NCBI GenBank assembly: GCA_964499985.1 | Contig: CAZCMX010000003.1 | Span: forward strand, 3,888-67,887 | DNA from: UBA5734 sp964499985 | Lineage (GTDB): Bacteria; Bacillota; Clostridia; Saccharofermentanales; UBA5734 | Direction: 5' to 3' | Length of the DNA stretch: 64,000 nt | In this document: positions 16,524 to 25,831 of the stretch, piece by piece | How positions within the stretch are numbered: position 1 is the stretch's first letter | Layout of the letters: every line of letters begins with the position of its first letter | Position numbers and translations under genes: made by a program | The notes under the pieces: model-generated | The model's database searches: none | The model's input: the letters and a program-made list of their open reading frames with translations, nothing else | What the model was told of the DNA's origin: nothing

Positions 16524-17552
16524 TTATTTGCCGGCGTAGAAGTCCTTGATCAGCGCATCCATGACATGGCTGGTCCGGGCAGCGCTGACACCTGTGCTGG
16601 GGCAAGGCGGGCCACCGTTCAACTCATCGACGATGGTCTGGACCAGGGGAAGCTGGATATGCAGCGGATTTTTGCTGGCAAAGGTCTGGCTGCCCTGGGC
16701 GGTGGTCAAGACCAGGGGATCATCGCCAAAGGTGGAGAAGCTGATTTTCCCCTGGCTGCCAATGATTTCATTGCGATCCTCTGCTATGGCTGCTGCAAAA
16801 CACCAGCTTGCGATCCCGTGGACACCCGATTCATACGTGAACAGACCCGTCACGGTGTCTTCTGCCGGATACAGGTGGCCCAGGCTGCTGGCCTGGCCCT
16901 GGACGCTGCGGACAGGGCCGAGCAGGAAATCAAGCAGATCCAGGGCATGGCTGCCCACATCCAGCAGGAGGCCGCCACCGGCCAGCTGGGGATCGATGCG
17001 CCAATTGTGCTGCGGATCACGCTTTTCACCTGCCAGGGCCGGGCGTAAATACAGGCTTGTGACGAGGCGTATCTCGCCAATCGCACCGGAAGCGAGCCAT
17101 TCCCTGACCTTGAGGAAGCGGGGCAGCGCGCGACGGTAATAAGCCACGAAAAGCGGGACGCCGGCAGCCTGGCAGGTCTGGATCATGGCATCACACTCGG
17201 GTCCGTTCAGGGCCATCGGCTTCTCAACATAAACGGGCTTGCCGGCTGCCGCAGCCATTAAGGTGTATGGCTTGTGGAATGCCGGCGGGGTGGCGATATA
17301 GATGGCATCGACATCCGGATCATGGATCAAGTCCGCCGCCTGGTCATACCAGCGTGGCACGCCATGACGCTCGGCATAATCCTGCGCCAGGGCCTTGTTT
17401 CGCCGCATGACAGCGACCAGCTCAGAATGGTCCGCCTTCTGGAAGGCTGGACCACTCTTGACCTCGGTCACGGCCCCACAGCCGATCATGCCCCAGCGGA
17501 TGGTCCTGGACTGTGTGCCTGGGTATTGCTCAGTGTTGTTGACCCGATCCAT
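16524..17552 (-). CDS. Gfo/Idh/MocA family oxidoreductase
   Basis: NAD(P)-dependent sugar or inositol dehydrogenase-type protein, 342 residues. The N-terminal Rossmann motif GMIGCGAVTEV and the family EKP signature (VYVEKPMALNG, catalytic Lys) are present; the middle has the HALDLLDFLLG helix typical of the C-terminal domain. Cytoplasmic. Its start overlaps the stop of the upstream VOC gene by one base (TAATG), so the two are coupled. The stop lies just next to the assembly gap. Substrate unknown. Confidence 0.9.
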   Translation of the reverse strand: MDRVNNTEQYPGTQSRTIRWGMIGCGAVTEVKSGPAFQKADHSELVAVMRRNKALAQDYAERHGVPRWYDQAADLIHDPDVDAIYIATPPAFHKPYTLMAAAAGKPVYVEKPMALNGPECDAMIQTCQAAGVPLFVAYYRRALPRFLKVREWLASGAIGEIRLVTSLYLRPALAGEKRDPQHNWRIDPQLAGGGLLLDVGSHALDLLDFLLGPVRSVQGQASSLGHLYPAEDTVTGLFTYESGVHGIASWCFAAAIAEDRNEIIGSQGKISFSTFGDDPLVLTTAQGSQTFASKNPLHIQLPLVQTIVDELNGGPPCPSTGVSAARTSHVMDALIKDFYAGK

Positions 17553-18433
17553 TAGAAGACATTCCCATGAAAGGCCTGCTTGAGCATCGCCAGATTGATT
17601 TTTTGCATCGGGTACAGGGCTTTGAGCACCCGTTCACGGCGGACCTCATCGTCACAATGGACCAGGGCAAACAGGGCTTCGGGCACAATTTGCCAGGTGA
17701 TACCAAACCGGTCAGTGACCCAGCCACATTGGGGATCGGCTGAAGCGTCGGTCAAGGCAGACCAGATGGCCTCAAATTCGTCTTCAGTTTCGCAACTGAG
17801 CAGGAAAGAGATCGCTGGCGAAAAATCAAAGCCATGGTCGAAGCTGCTTTCGGTGGCGGCAAAGGTCTGGCCATTGAGTGTGAAGGTCGCGTACTGGACC
17901 AGGCCGTCCGGACTCTTCTCCATGGTCTGAAGTGCAGAGTGGGGAATCGTGGCGACATAGTGCCGGATCGCGGATTCAGCCTGCCCGATATGAAAGCCGG
18001 TGAACAGGAAACCGGGCACAATCTGGCAGGGCTGGTCCGACTGCATGATCTGCCAGTTGACACCAAATGGATCCCTGACCCAGGCAAACCGGGGGCTGAA
18101 GGGATACTGCCCCAGTTCCATCAGGACCTCGCCGCCGGCTGACAGCTTTTCATAGATCCGGTCGACCTCCTCGGCAAAGGCACAATGGACGTAAAAGGAA
18201 TTGGCCGGCGTGAACTGGTAAACAGGGCCACCATTGAGCGCAACCATCGGCTGCCCCGCGATGACAAACTCAATCGAAAGCAGCGAGCCTTCCGGACGAC
18301 CGGCGAGCTTTGCGCCCGATTCCGTATACAGATGATTGGACGCAACATGCGAATGCATGAATGTATGTGTATAAAGATCCACGGCTGCTTCAGCCTGATG
18401 GTCAAACCACAAATAGGGGACAATCGGTTTCAT
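17552..18433 (-). CDS. PhnB/3-demethylubiquinone methyltransferase-type VOC protein, two tandem domains
   Basis: 293 residues with two copies of the glyoxalase-like fold of the PhnB family: the first from residue 3 (IVPYLWFDHQAEAAVDLY) to about 135 (WVRDPFGVNWQIM), the second from about 140 (PGFLFTGFHIGQAESAI) to 260 (WVTDRFGITWQIVP). Each ends with the characteristic D-x-F/G-x-x-W-Q-I block. AAGGAGGG precedes the ATG. It is coupled to the downstream oxidoreductase. No substrate can be assigned; the family binds metals in a vicinal oxygen chelate pocket. Confidence 0.85.
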   Translation of the reverse strand: MKPIVPYLWFDHQAEAAVDLYTHTFMHSHVASNHLYTESGAKLAGRPEGSLLSIEFVIAGQPMVALNGGPVYQFTPANSFYVHCAFAEEVDRIYEKLSAGGEVLMELGQYPFSPRFAWVRDPFGVNWQIMQSDQPCQIVPGFLFTGFHIGQAESAIRHYVATIPHSALQTMEKSPDGLVQYATFTLNGQTFAATESSFDHGFDFSPAISFLLSCETEDEFEAIWSALTDASADPQCGWVTDRFGITWQIVPEALFALVHCDDEVRRERVLKALYPMQKINLAMLKQAFHGNVF

Positions 18434-18500
18434 AAACAGACCCTCCTTGTCACGACACCAAGTATATCAGGACAGGATGGCCCCAGCCGTAACGAGTGGT

Positions 18501-18527
18501 CAAAAAACAGACCGGGTCCCTTTTTGA
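18501..18527. repeat. Imperfect copy of the terminator-like palindrome at 22774
   Basis: CAAAAAACAGACCGGGTCCC followed by TTTTTGA shares the run GACCGGGTCCCTTTTT with the perfect palindrome at 22774-22798. It lies in the 273-bp stretch 18434-18706, which otherwise shows no gene. Confidence 0.5.
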
Positions 18528-18706
18528 ACCTGCTAAGATTTTGCAAAGACTGCATGCTGTATAGTATGGCAAATTGCAAAAATATGCTTTCGCAATGTCG
18601 TTAAATCTAACCAGTTTTTTGTCATAAAGTACGCATATGTCCAATTCTTTCAGATTCACAGGAGGCAAACCATGTTACAAAAGGGGCCCAGGACCAGGCT
18701 CTGACT

Positions 18707-21700
18707 TTGTCGAGTGCCACCTGGAAACCCGCCGTGCCAATGAATGGTCAATTTGATTATCTGACCGATCAGCAGACGGCAGCGGGACAGCCTGTGTCGC
18801 AGGATATCGTTGGCGATAGCACGAGACCGGCCTTTTATACGTCGTATGATGAAGCAAATAATGAAATCGCCTTCAGGATCCGGCTGAACAACCAGGACGG
18901 TAATAATGATACCCTGACAGCGTTCAAGAATTTCGCTTTTGTTGGTATCGATGTCGCAAATAGCGACGGCACTTTTGACAGCAAGCTTGATTTTTTTGTC
19001 GGAATTTATAATGTGGTTGAATCATCAAAAAACCGCGGCCGCATTGGAATATACAATACCGATCCAACCAAATTGAATATTTCCCCCAGCACGACGGGTA
19101 TCGTCAATCCCGCCATTATCCAATACAGTGCGATTTATGATGGCGCAAATCCCAACTTTTCAGTGGACAAGACTACCGATAGTAATTTCAGCAGCAATTC
19201 CGATTATTTCATTTCTTACAAGGTCCCCGTACGAGACATCAACCTGGCCATGCAGAAGGTCGGTAAACCTTACCGCATCACGTCTGCGACTGCGTTGCGC
19301 TATATCGTAGGTACGGCTGCCCAGGACAACTCCTTCAATCAGGATATCGGTGGCATCCAGGGCTTTAACTCGAAAAGCACCGCGAGTTGGGACGAACTGG
19401 GTGTCTTCACCCCGATCAGCAATCCAAGTGGCACCGGTCTGAATGTCGAATTCTACAATGACCTTTCTGGCACCAACCAGCTCAGCGCCACGATGACTGC
19501 TGTAGCTGGCTTTGGCCTCGGCTCATTGCCAACCCTGCCCACAACATCGATCACAGCCGATGGCAAGACCATGGACTATTATTTCCTCGGCTGGAGTACC
19601 AATCCCGCTGCAACAACTGCAGATTTCTCAGCATCCACCGCTGTCAATGAACCCTTGGCACTTTATTCTGTCTGGACAACGGGTGCTCAAACCGTCCGGT
19701 TTTTCAATAACTACACAGCTCTGGACAATCCCCTGCATGCAACGGTCAAAGTGGGTGCCGGCAGCCCACTGGGATCTTTATACCCGGCCAATCCCACACT
19801 CGCGAATTATGCCTTCATGGGCTGGTATCCCAACCGGGATGGTACCGGTGACATTGTGGCTACAAAAAGCACCCTCGTCGACCGGGATCTCGATTTCTAT
19901 GCCAAGTGGGAACCGCTCGTCACGGTCAGCTTCAATGCCGGCAGCAATGGCAGTTTCGAAACATCTGGATCTCCGGTTACCTTGGTAAAAGGCTCCAGCT
20001 TGGGCAGTCTACCGGCCGTCATCGGCAAAACGACTGGTTCAACGACGTATTATCTGACTGGCTGGCTAGGTTCAGATGGAAAAACATATACCGAATCCAC
20101 GCCGATTGACGCAAGTGTGACCTTGACTGCGCAATGGACAACCAACAAATATTCGGTCACTTTTGTTGATGGGGTGGCGGCGACCACAGATCCTGTGATA
20201 GATGTGGCTGTGGGGTCTTCGATTGGAACTTTGCCAGTCCCTCCTTTAAGAGATGGCTACGTATTTGATGGCTGGTACACAGCTGAGACTGGTGGAACCG
20301 AAGTCACAGCCAGCACGGTCCCTACCGGAACGGCTTCGGTTTTTGCCCATTGGATCCAGTTGCTGACCGTAACCTTCAATTACAATTATACCGGCGCCAC
20401 AGAACCGTACACTACAGCCACTGTTTTCGGTGGCCCGGCATTTGGCACCTTGCCGAGTGAGCCCACGCAAGAGGGATACATTTTCGCCGGCTGGAAAACA
20501 ACCGCTGGATCGACTTTTGACGCCACAACCTTTGTAGCATCCAATACGATTGTCAATGCCCAATGGACACCCATCACCTATCAACTGACCTATACAGCGG
20601 GTAGTCATGGCTCAATCGAGGGCATTACCTCGCAGACGGTCAATCATGGCAACTCGGGCTCGAGTGTGACAGCTGTGCCGGATGCCGGATACCGCTTTGT
20701 GAAATGGAGCGATGGGGTTAGTACGGCGACCCGCACAGACAGCAATGTTATAACAGATATCCAAGTTACGGCGCTGTTTGCGGCAGCAGATACTTTCAGT
20801 GTGATCTATGATGCAGGATCTGGCAGCGATGCTCCGATTGACAGCAATTCCTATATCCAGGATGCGACAGTCACTGTTCTGGGTGCAGGCGACATGAAGC
20901 GGGCGGGCTACACCTTTGCCGGCTGGGATACGGACGCATCTGCGGCTACCGTTGTGTACAAACTCAATGATACGTTCACGATGGGCAGCGACCATGTCAA
21001 ATTGTATGCCGTATGGACTCTGGATGANNNNNNNNNNNNNNNNNNNNNNNNNNNNNNNNNNNNNNNNNNNNNNNNNNNNNNNNNNNNNNNNNNNNNNNNN
21101 NNNNNNNNNNNNNNNNNNNNNNNNNNNAAAATGCCTGCTGGCGAGGTCAAGCTGGTCATCGAATCGATCGGTAAAAACAGTGACATTAACGAGGTCAAGC
21201 AGATTTATGCGTGTACCTACCCCAAAGGCTCTGCTATTCGGGTCTATGACATCTACTTGTTGCAACGGCCATCACCTGAAGCGGATTGGTCGAATCTCGC
21301 TACCGCTGACATTGATGACTTCCATGCCACACTCTACATGGATATCCAGGACTATATATTAGCAGGTGGCGATCCTGATCTTCTGAGTGTCCATTACTTT
21401 GATAACGGTGAATGGATCGAAGAAATGGCTGTGCTGGGTGTGGAAGAAATCGATGGGATCACGTATCTCATCTTTGAAACGAATCACTTCTCCTACTTTG
21501 TCCTCTTGGCTGATGAGCAAGACGGTACGAACGAAAAAGAATCAACTCCAGCCCGTATCCCTGGCAAGGTCGAACTGACCACCTTGCTCCATATCCCGGA
21601 AACGGGTGTGCGGACGACCGATATGAAGAGCTACCTGTCGATTCCGGAACAGTGGCGGCAGGATACTCGCCTGGTTGAGGTCTGGCTTGATTTGCAAACC

Positions 21701-22174
21701 GTTCCCGGTCCGTATACCCAACCTGCCCCGGCTGGCTTGAATGTTTTGAAGATTTTCGATGTCCGCCTAATGCAGCGGGTAACGGATGCTGCTGGCCAAC
21801 AGACAACCAGGGAAGTCGATCCGCAACAGATCAGGCATAACATCACGGTCATGCTGCCGCTGAGTCCTTCGCTGGCTGCACAGTCTGATCTGAAGGTTGC
21901 CACGGTCGGAGCGGATGGCCAGATGGCCTTCCTGTCTGCCCAGCGCCAGGAGATTGATGGAGTCACCTATCTGGTTGTTGAAAATAATGCCCTATACCAG
22001 CTTTGGGTTTTTGGTGCCGAATCGGCTGTTCCTGGCGATGCTACAGTGGCGATCCCGAAGACTGGCGATCAAGATTTTAACGGGGCGATTCTCTGCCTTC
22101 TCCTTTTGGGCGGGCTAGCGCTCCTGCTGATCCGTCCGAAAATGAAACCTGGCGACACCATCCAGCAGCCCTAA
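18707..22174 (+). CDS. Cell-wall surface protein with InlB-type B repeats; 5' end missing or frameshifted, assembly gap inside
   Basis: A very long frame (1155 residues including 34 unknown). Residues 1-240 form an Asp/Asn-rich N-terminal domain. About 245-775 are roughly seven Listeria-Bacteroides (Flg_new/InlB B) repeats, each with the pattern of a GxF/YxGW block and a closing YAKW, AHW or AVW. After the gap come two similar modules ending NHFSYFVLLAD and ENNALYQLWVFG. The C-terminus has IPKTGD, a hydrophobic helix and RPKMK, a sortase-type anchor. No signal peptide is encoded: a GGAGG site and ATG at 18672 lead only to ten codons before a stop, in another frame. The protein should be exported, so the 5' end is probably mutated or misassembled. 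An adhesin role is inferred. Confidence 0.75.
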   Translation: MSSATWKPAVPMNGQFDYLTDQQTAAGQPVSQDIVGDSTRPAFYTSYDEANNEIAFRIRLNNQDGNNDTLTAFKNFAFVGIDVANSDGTFDSKLDFFVGIYNVVESSKNRGRIGIYNTDPTKLNISPSTTGIVNPAIIQYSAIYDGANPNFSVDKTTDSNFSSNSDYFISYKVPVRDINLAMQKVGKPYRITSATALRYIVGTAAQDNSFNQDIGGIQGFNSKSTASWDELGVFTPISNPSGTGLNVEFYNDLSGTNQLSATMTAVAGFGLGSLPTLPTTSITADGKTMDYYFLGWSTNPAATTADFSASTAVNEPLALYSVWTTGAQTVRFFNNYTALDNPLHATVKVGAGSPLGSLYPANPTLANYAFMGWYPNRDGTGDIVATKSTLVDRDLDFYAKWEPLVTVSFNAGSNGSFETSGSPVTLVKGSSLGSLPAVIGKTTGSTTYYLTGWLGSDGKTYTESTPIDASVTLTAQWTTNKYSVTFVDGVAATTDPVIDVAVGSSIGTLPVPPLRDGYVFDGWYTAETGGTEVTASTVPTGTASVFAHWIQLLTVTFNYNYTGATEPYTTATVFGGPAFGTLPSEPTQEGYIFAGWKTTAGSTFDATTFVASNTIVNAQWTPITYQLTYTAGSHGSIEGITSQTVNHGNSGSSVTAVPDAGYRFVKWSDGVSTATRTDSNVITDIQVTALFAAADTFSVIYDAGSGSDAPIDSNSYIQDATVTVLGAGDMKRAGYTFAGWDTDASAATVVYKLNDTFTMGSDHVKLYAVWTLDXXXXXXXXXXXXXXXXXXXXXXXXXXXXXXXXXXKMPAGEVKLVIESIGKNSDINEVKQIYACTYPKGSAIRVYDIYLLQRPSPEADWSNLATADIDDFHATLYMDIQDYILAGGDPDLLSVHYFDNGEWIEEMAVLGVEEIDGITYLIFETNHFSYFVLLADEQDGTNEKESTPARIPGKVELTTLLHIPETGVRTTDMKSYLSIPEQWRQDTRLVEVWLDLQTVPGPYTQPAPAGLNVLKIFDVRLMQRVTDAAGQQTTREVDPQQIRHNITVMLPLSPSLAAQSDLKVATVGADGQMAFLSAQRQEIDGVTYLVVENNALYQLWVFGAESAVPGDATVAIPKTGDQDFNGAILCLLLLGGLALLLIRPKMKPGDTIQQP
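21028..21127. other. Assembly gap (100 N) inside the surface protein
   Basis: Lies after the last visible B repeat. Tandem repeats are a common cause of assembly breaks, so the missing length may differ from 100 bp and may contain more repeats. Confidence 0.95.
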
Positions 22175-22200
22175 GGGAAAGCACAGTCTTGAGTTGCCAT

Positions 22201-22244
22201 GCCCGCCTCTTGCCATCACCGTGCAGGGGGCGGGCCTCTTTTTT
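22201..22244 (+). terminator. Rho-independent terminator of the surface protein gene
   Basis: Stem GCCCGCC/GGCGGGC (22201-22207 with 22229-22235) followed by CTCTTTTTT. Confidence 0.8.
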
Positions 22245-22360
22245 AGCTACCAGTGCCCCTGGTGACAGCAGGATATCCTTGGCATGCTAGAGTCTAGATA
22301 GAGGCAGGCTGCAGCTTGGAGCTGGCCGCCGAGGAAAATGCTTAGTCATGGAGGTTTAAG

Positions 22361-22747
22361 ATGAATATTCTTTATGATGTTCAGTCGGATAAGTTGTTTG
22401 AGCAGGCGGTTGCCGATCTCAAGGCGAGCCTGGCCACCGTTAATTTCGGAGTGCTGTGGGAGCTCAACCTTCGCGATAAACTGCACGAGAAGGGCCTCGA
22501 GTTTGCCGACAATATCCAGATTCTCGAGGTTTGCAATCCGAAACAGGCCAAACGGGCTTTGGAGACTCAGATCGAAGTTGGGGCATTTTTGCCCTGCAAG
22601 ATCGTGGTTTTCGAAAAAGAAGGCAAGGTGCATCTGGCCCTGCCCAGACCGGGTGCCCTGATCGGCTTGATCGACAATGCCAGCCTGCAGGGTGTGGCCG
22701 AAGAAGTCGAAGCGGCGCTCAAATCCGCGATTGACCAGGCCCGGTAG
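22361..22747 (+). CDS. DUF302 domain protein
   Basis: 128-residue small cytoplasmic protein. It shows the DUF302 pattern: an N-terminal helix (DKLFEQAVADLKASLATV), the FGVLWELNLRDKL strand-loop, EVCNPKQAKRALE, and the PCKIVVFEKEGKVHLALPRP core. GGAGG lies 6 bp before the ATG. Single gene between two terminators. Biochemical role unknown for the family. Confidence 0.88.
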   Translation: MNILYDVQSDKLFEQAVADLKASLATVNFGVLWELNLRDKLHEKGLEFADNIQILEVCNPKQAKRALETQIEVGAFLPCKIVVFEKEGKVHLALPRPGALIGLIDNASLQGVAEEVEAALKSAIDQAR

Positions 22748-22773
22748 CCCCGGCCCCAGGCGCGAAAGACATT

Positions 22774-22798
22774 AAAAAAGGGACCGGGTCCCTTTTTT
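22774..22798. terminator. Bidirectional rho-independent terminator
   Basis: Near-perfect palindrome AAAAAAGGGACC-G-GGTCCCTTTTTT between two convergent genes, with a T run in both directions. Confidence 0.88.
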
Positions 22799-22799
22799 G

Positions 22800-23669
22800 T
22801 CAAAATTGCTTCAGCCAGAAGGCGAGGGCTTCGGCAAACCAGCCCTCGGCTGGCGTGCCATAACCCGTCCCCCAGCCATGGGCCATGCCGGGCACCACTT
22901 TGTATTGGCAGGCGATGCCCGCCTGGTCGAGGGCTTCGACCAGATGGTCACTGTTGGCGATCGACACGACAGGATCGCCCGTGCAGTGCCAGACATAGGT
23001 GGGCGGATAGCCGGGCCTGATCTGCTGCTCGATCGAGTGAGCGGCAATCGTTTCAGCATCAGGATTTCTGCCCAGTAACAATCGCCGGCTCAGGAGATGA
23101 GCATGCTCGCCCATATTGACCACAGGATATGCTGCGACAATGGCGGCGGGCAGGGGCAGGCTATAGGCCGGAGCACCCAGATGCCCTGTGCCCCAGCTCA
23201 GGGCCAGATGGCCACCGGCCGAATAGCCCCAGATGGAATAGTTCAGATTGCAAAGGCCCAGTGCCTCAGCCTGCTGGAAAACCAGCCGCAAGGCCTGGGC
23301 GACATCCTCCAAGGGGGCGGGATGGCGGGCGTCCAGACCTGTCCGGTAAACCAGGACGAAAGCGGGATGACCGGCTTTGATCAGGGCCGCTGCAGTTGGA
23401 AAGCCTTCCCGGACTCGGGCGACCCGAGCATAGGCACCCCCTGGACAGATCAGGGCGAACGGCTTTTGGCCATCCGCGGGGAAATAATACAGCCTGACCC
23501 TTTCCCGGGCCGGCACTTGCAAGATCTCTTCCGGCCCCCAGACGGACAGCACCTGGTAAGCCCCCTGAGACCGGCTTTTCAACAAGGCCTGGAGCCCTTC
23601 GGCGAGGCTGCCGCCAATCCGGAAATTTTCTATTTTGGCCAGGGGGAACCGGGGCAAACGTACAGGCAT
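22800..23669 (-). CDS. Alpha/beta hydrolase (BD-FAE-like carboxylesterase)
   Basis: 289-residue esterase/lipase fold. The oxyanion block ICPGGAYARV, the nucleophile elbow WGYSAGGH (Ser), an Asp in HCTGDPVVSIANS and the His in GMAHGWGTG complete the catalytic triad. No signal peptide. GGGAG precedes the ATG. It is the third gene of a tight minus-strand operon: acyltransferase (24408-25682), zinc-ribbon membrane protein (23683-24393), then this esterase, with gaps of 14 and 13 bp. The arrangement suggests making and breaking an ester, but substrates are unknown. Confidence 0.88.
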   Translation of the reverse strand: MPVRLPRFPLAKIENFRIGGSLAEGLQALLKSRSQGAYQVLSVWGPEEILQVPARERVRLYYFPADGQKPFALICPGGAYARVARVREGFPTAAALIKAGHPAFVLVYRTGLDARHPAPLEDVAQALRLVFQQAEALGLCNLNYSIWGYSAGGHLALSWGTGHLGAPAYSLPLPAAIVAAYPVVNMGEHAHLLSRRLLLGRNPDAETIAAHSIEQQIRPGYPPTYVWHCTGDPVVSIANSDHLVEALDQAGIACQYKVVPGMAHGWGTGYGTPAEGWFAEALAFWLKQF

Positions 23670-23682
23670 GGCAAACTCCCAT

Positions 23683-24393
23683 TCAAACGTGCAAACGCTT
23701 CAAGATTTCGGTGCGCACTTTCTGGCGCCGGGCAATGAACAAGAAAATGGCAGCAACGGCCAGACAGGGTAAAAGCACAAACCACGACCAGGTCATCAGC
23801 CAGTGGTTCTCACTATAAAAGGTGACCAGCAGATCAGTTCCGGCTGACATCAGGCCAGTGGCGATGAAGATCGAAGCCGGGATTGCAAACCCGCGAATGA
23901 TGTTTCGTCTGGCCAGCAATGTGACGGCACTGGCGAGAAGGGTCAGGAGCAGGACCAGGGGCATGGCCAGAGAAATGAACCAGCGGGATTTCGACACCGT
24001 CAAATATTCAATCAGATAGAGAAACCCAAGCAGACTGCCACTGACCGGCAGCATGACCAGAACGAAACGGGGTTTATTGTAGAGAAAGCCGGGGGCCAGC
24101 CAGAACCAGAGCATCGCCAGCGCTCCGGCAACATAGAGGCTCCAGCCGAGCTGCCCGGAGTAGGTATAGTCAATCGCCAGGCAAATCGCCATCGGAAAAG
24201 CGAGGGCGATCGTGATCATCGCGGCGATGAACCGGCGGTTGGTCTGGGCAATCCGCGGATCGTCGCGGTGCGGGTAGGGCTGCCAGGGATTTTCCACCAC
24301 TGGCTGGGCCGGATTGATGACCTCGACGCCGCAGAGCGGGCATTTTATTTCTGAAGGAGCCAATTCGACTCCACAATTGACACAATAGGACAT
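23683..24393 (-). CDS. Zinc-ribbon integral membrane protein (DUF6320-like)
   Basis: 236 residues. A zinc ribbon at the very N-terminus (YCVNCG at residues 3-8 and CPLCG about ten residues later) is followed by about six hydrophobic segments from residue 55 to 225, including WSLYVAGALAMLWFWLAPGF and SLAMPLVLLLTLLASAVTLL. GGAGG precedes the ATG. Middle gene of the esterase/acyltransferase operon. The name DUF6320 is a recollection of proteins with this layout next to alcohol-acetyltransferase genes and is not certain. Function unknown. Confidence 0.75.
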   Translation of the reverse strand: MSYCVNCGVELAPSEIKCPLCGVEVINPAQPVVENPWQPYPHRDDPRIAQTNRRFIAAMITIALAFPMAICLAIDYTYSGQLGWSLYVAGALAMLWFWLAPGFLYNKPRFVLVMLPVSGSLLGFLYLIEYLTVSKSRWFISLAMPLVLLLTLLASAVTLLARRNIIRGFAIPASIFIATGLMSAGTDLLVTFYSENHWLMTWSWFVLLPCLAVAAIFLFIARRQKVRTEILKRLHV

Positions 24394-24407
24394 GGAAACC
24401 TCCAGAT

Positions 24408-25682
24408 TCAGTTGAGGTTGCTGGCAACCCGGACTGGAATGCCCAGCCGGACCAGATGGCGGAAAAATTCACGCTGGAAATCGGTCTCGAGAATGGTCCC
24501 GGTCAGGTTGACAACGACCTGGTCCTTGCAGCTGATCACCGCGCCATTGACCGGTGTGCAACGGGAAGGCCCCAGTAAAAAATCGAGATGTTCGATCCAT
24601 TCCGCCAGATCGGCGGGCAGCTTTTGCACCCCCAGATTGGAAAAAGAAGCAGAGAAGCTCGCCTCGCCCGTCGCGGCATACACCAGGCGTATGATCGCAT
24701 TTTTCAAGATGAGAGGGCTGACGCGGATCAGCCAGTTGTTTTCCGGGGTGACATTGGCTGCCATCAAGGCATTGAGGTACCTTTCATTGACCGTGAAGCG
24801 CATGAAATGGTGAACGGTTTGCAAGACCTCATGGAAGGTGTAATCGCCAAAGGCCGGCTCGATCCCGGGTAAGGCATAGAGGAAAAAATTGCGCAGGGTC
24901 TGGCTGGGAAAGAAACGCCGCAGGTTGACCGGCACGGAAATCCGCACCGGAGAGTCAATCCTAAAACCGCCTTTTTGCTGGATCTGGTAGATCTGGTACA
25001 TGGCGACCCCGACCAGCAATTCAGTCACGGACACCTTGTGGGCCCGGGCCACCTGGCTCAGGACCTCCACTGGCATGGTTCCGCTGATGATCTGGAAATG
25101 ATGGCCGGGCTTGAGGGTGCCTTGCAGCTGGAATGCCCGCGACAGATTCGGCCGGTGCGATTTGCGGAACCGGGCATACCGTTTGTAGGCGTCCTCCATC
25201 TCCTCAGGCTTCGGTGCCGCCTGCAAGTCCAGGATTCCATGTCCGGGATCGGGCTGGACCGGGTGACCAGCCAGATTCAAGTAACCGGCGACGAGGGTTT
25301 TCAGAAAGACGCTGCCGCCGGTCCCATCGGTCAAGGCATGGAAAAAATCGACAGCAATCCGGCGGTCGGTATAGCGGACCTTGAACAGATACCCTGCCTG
25401 ATCCCCCTTGTTCAGGGGGCGCAAGGGCTGGCGGACATCCATTTCGATGGTGGCAGGATGTGGATTGGCTTCCAGATAATACCAGAACAGACCGCGCCGC
25501 AAGCGGACCGCGAAGAAGGGCAAGCGCTCCAGCGTCAAATCGAGTGCCCGCTGCAAAATGGCCGGATCAATGGGGATGGTCAGGGTGGCGGACAGGCGGA
25601 ACATGGTCAAATGCCGCGAATGCGCCAGCACCGGGTAGATTTTGGCCACATTATCCAGCCGGTACCAGGCCTCATGCCGCAT
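24408..25682 (-). CDS. Condensation/alcohol-acetyltransferase superfamily acyltransferase
   Basis: 424 residues. The signature FFHALTDGTGG (H-x-x-x-D-G) at about residue 112 is the active-site motif of CoA-dependent acyltransferases of the condensation/AATase/PapA superfamily; the second-half blocks VRISVPVNLRRFFPSQTLRNF and SFSNLG (DFGWG position) also fit. GGAGG precedes the ATG. First gene of a three-gene operon with a zinc-ribbon membrane protein and an esterase. It may acylate an alcohol, sugar or lipid; the acceptor is unknown. Confidence 0.82.
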   Translation of the reverse strand: MRHEAWYRLDNVAKIYPVLAHSRHLTMFRLSATLTIPIDPAILQRALDLTLERLPFFAVRLRRGLFWYYLEANPHPATIEMDVRQPLRPLNKGDQAGYLFKVRYTDRRIAVDFFHALTDGTGGSVFLKTLVAGYLNLAGHPVQPDPGHGILDLQAAPKPEEMEDAYKRYARFRKSHRPNLSRAFQLQGTLKPGHHFQIISGTMPVEVLSQVARAHKVSVTELLVGVAMYQIYQIQQKGGFRIDSPVRISVPVNLRRFFPSQTLRNFFLYALPGIEPAFGDYTFHEVLQTVHHFMRFTVNERYLNALMAANVTPENNWLIRVSPLILKNAIIRLVYAATGEASFSASFSNLGVQKLPADLAEWIEHLDFLLGPSRCTPVNGAVISCKDQVVVNLTGTILETDFQREFFRHLVRLGIPVRVASNLN

Positions 25683-25715
25683 CGTGTTCCTCCGATAGAC
25701 TTCTGATCTCTCAAC

Positions 25716-25738
25716 GGCCGGGCCTTGGCGGCCCGGCC
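25716..25738. other. Strong GC hairpin between nox and the acyltransferase operon
   Basis: GGCCGGGCC-TTGGC-GGCCCGGCC, a perfect 9-bp stem, 94 bp downstream of the nox stop and upstream of the acyltransferase start. There is no T run on either strand, so it is not a classical terminator. Confidence 0.5.
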
Positions 25739-25831
25739 TGCCTACAGTGTAGCACGTATGACTGGCCTGCGACCGGTCTGTTCGAATGGCGAATGGAGAT
25801 CAGGTCAACGCAAGAACGCGCAGCAACTCAT

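Noticed and set aside
16524..16535. Possible direct repeat flanking a mobile element at the gap
   Set aside because: The identical 14 bases lie at both ends of an N run and are better explained as overlapping contig ends.
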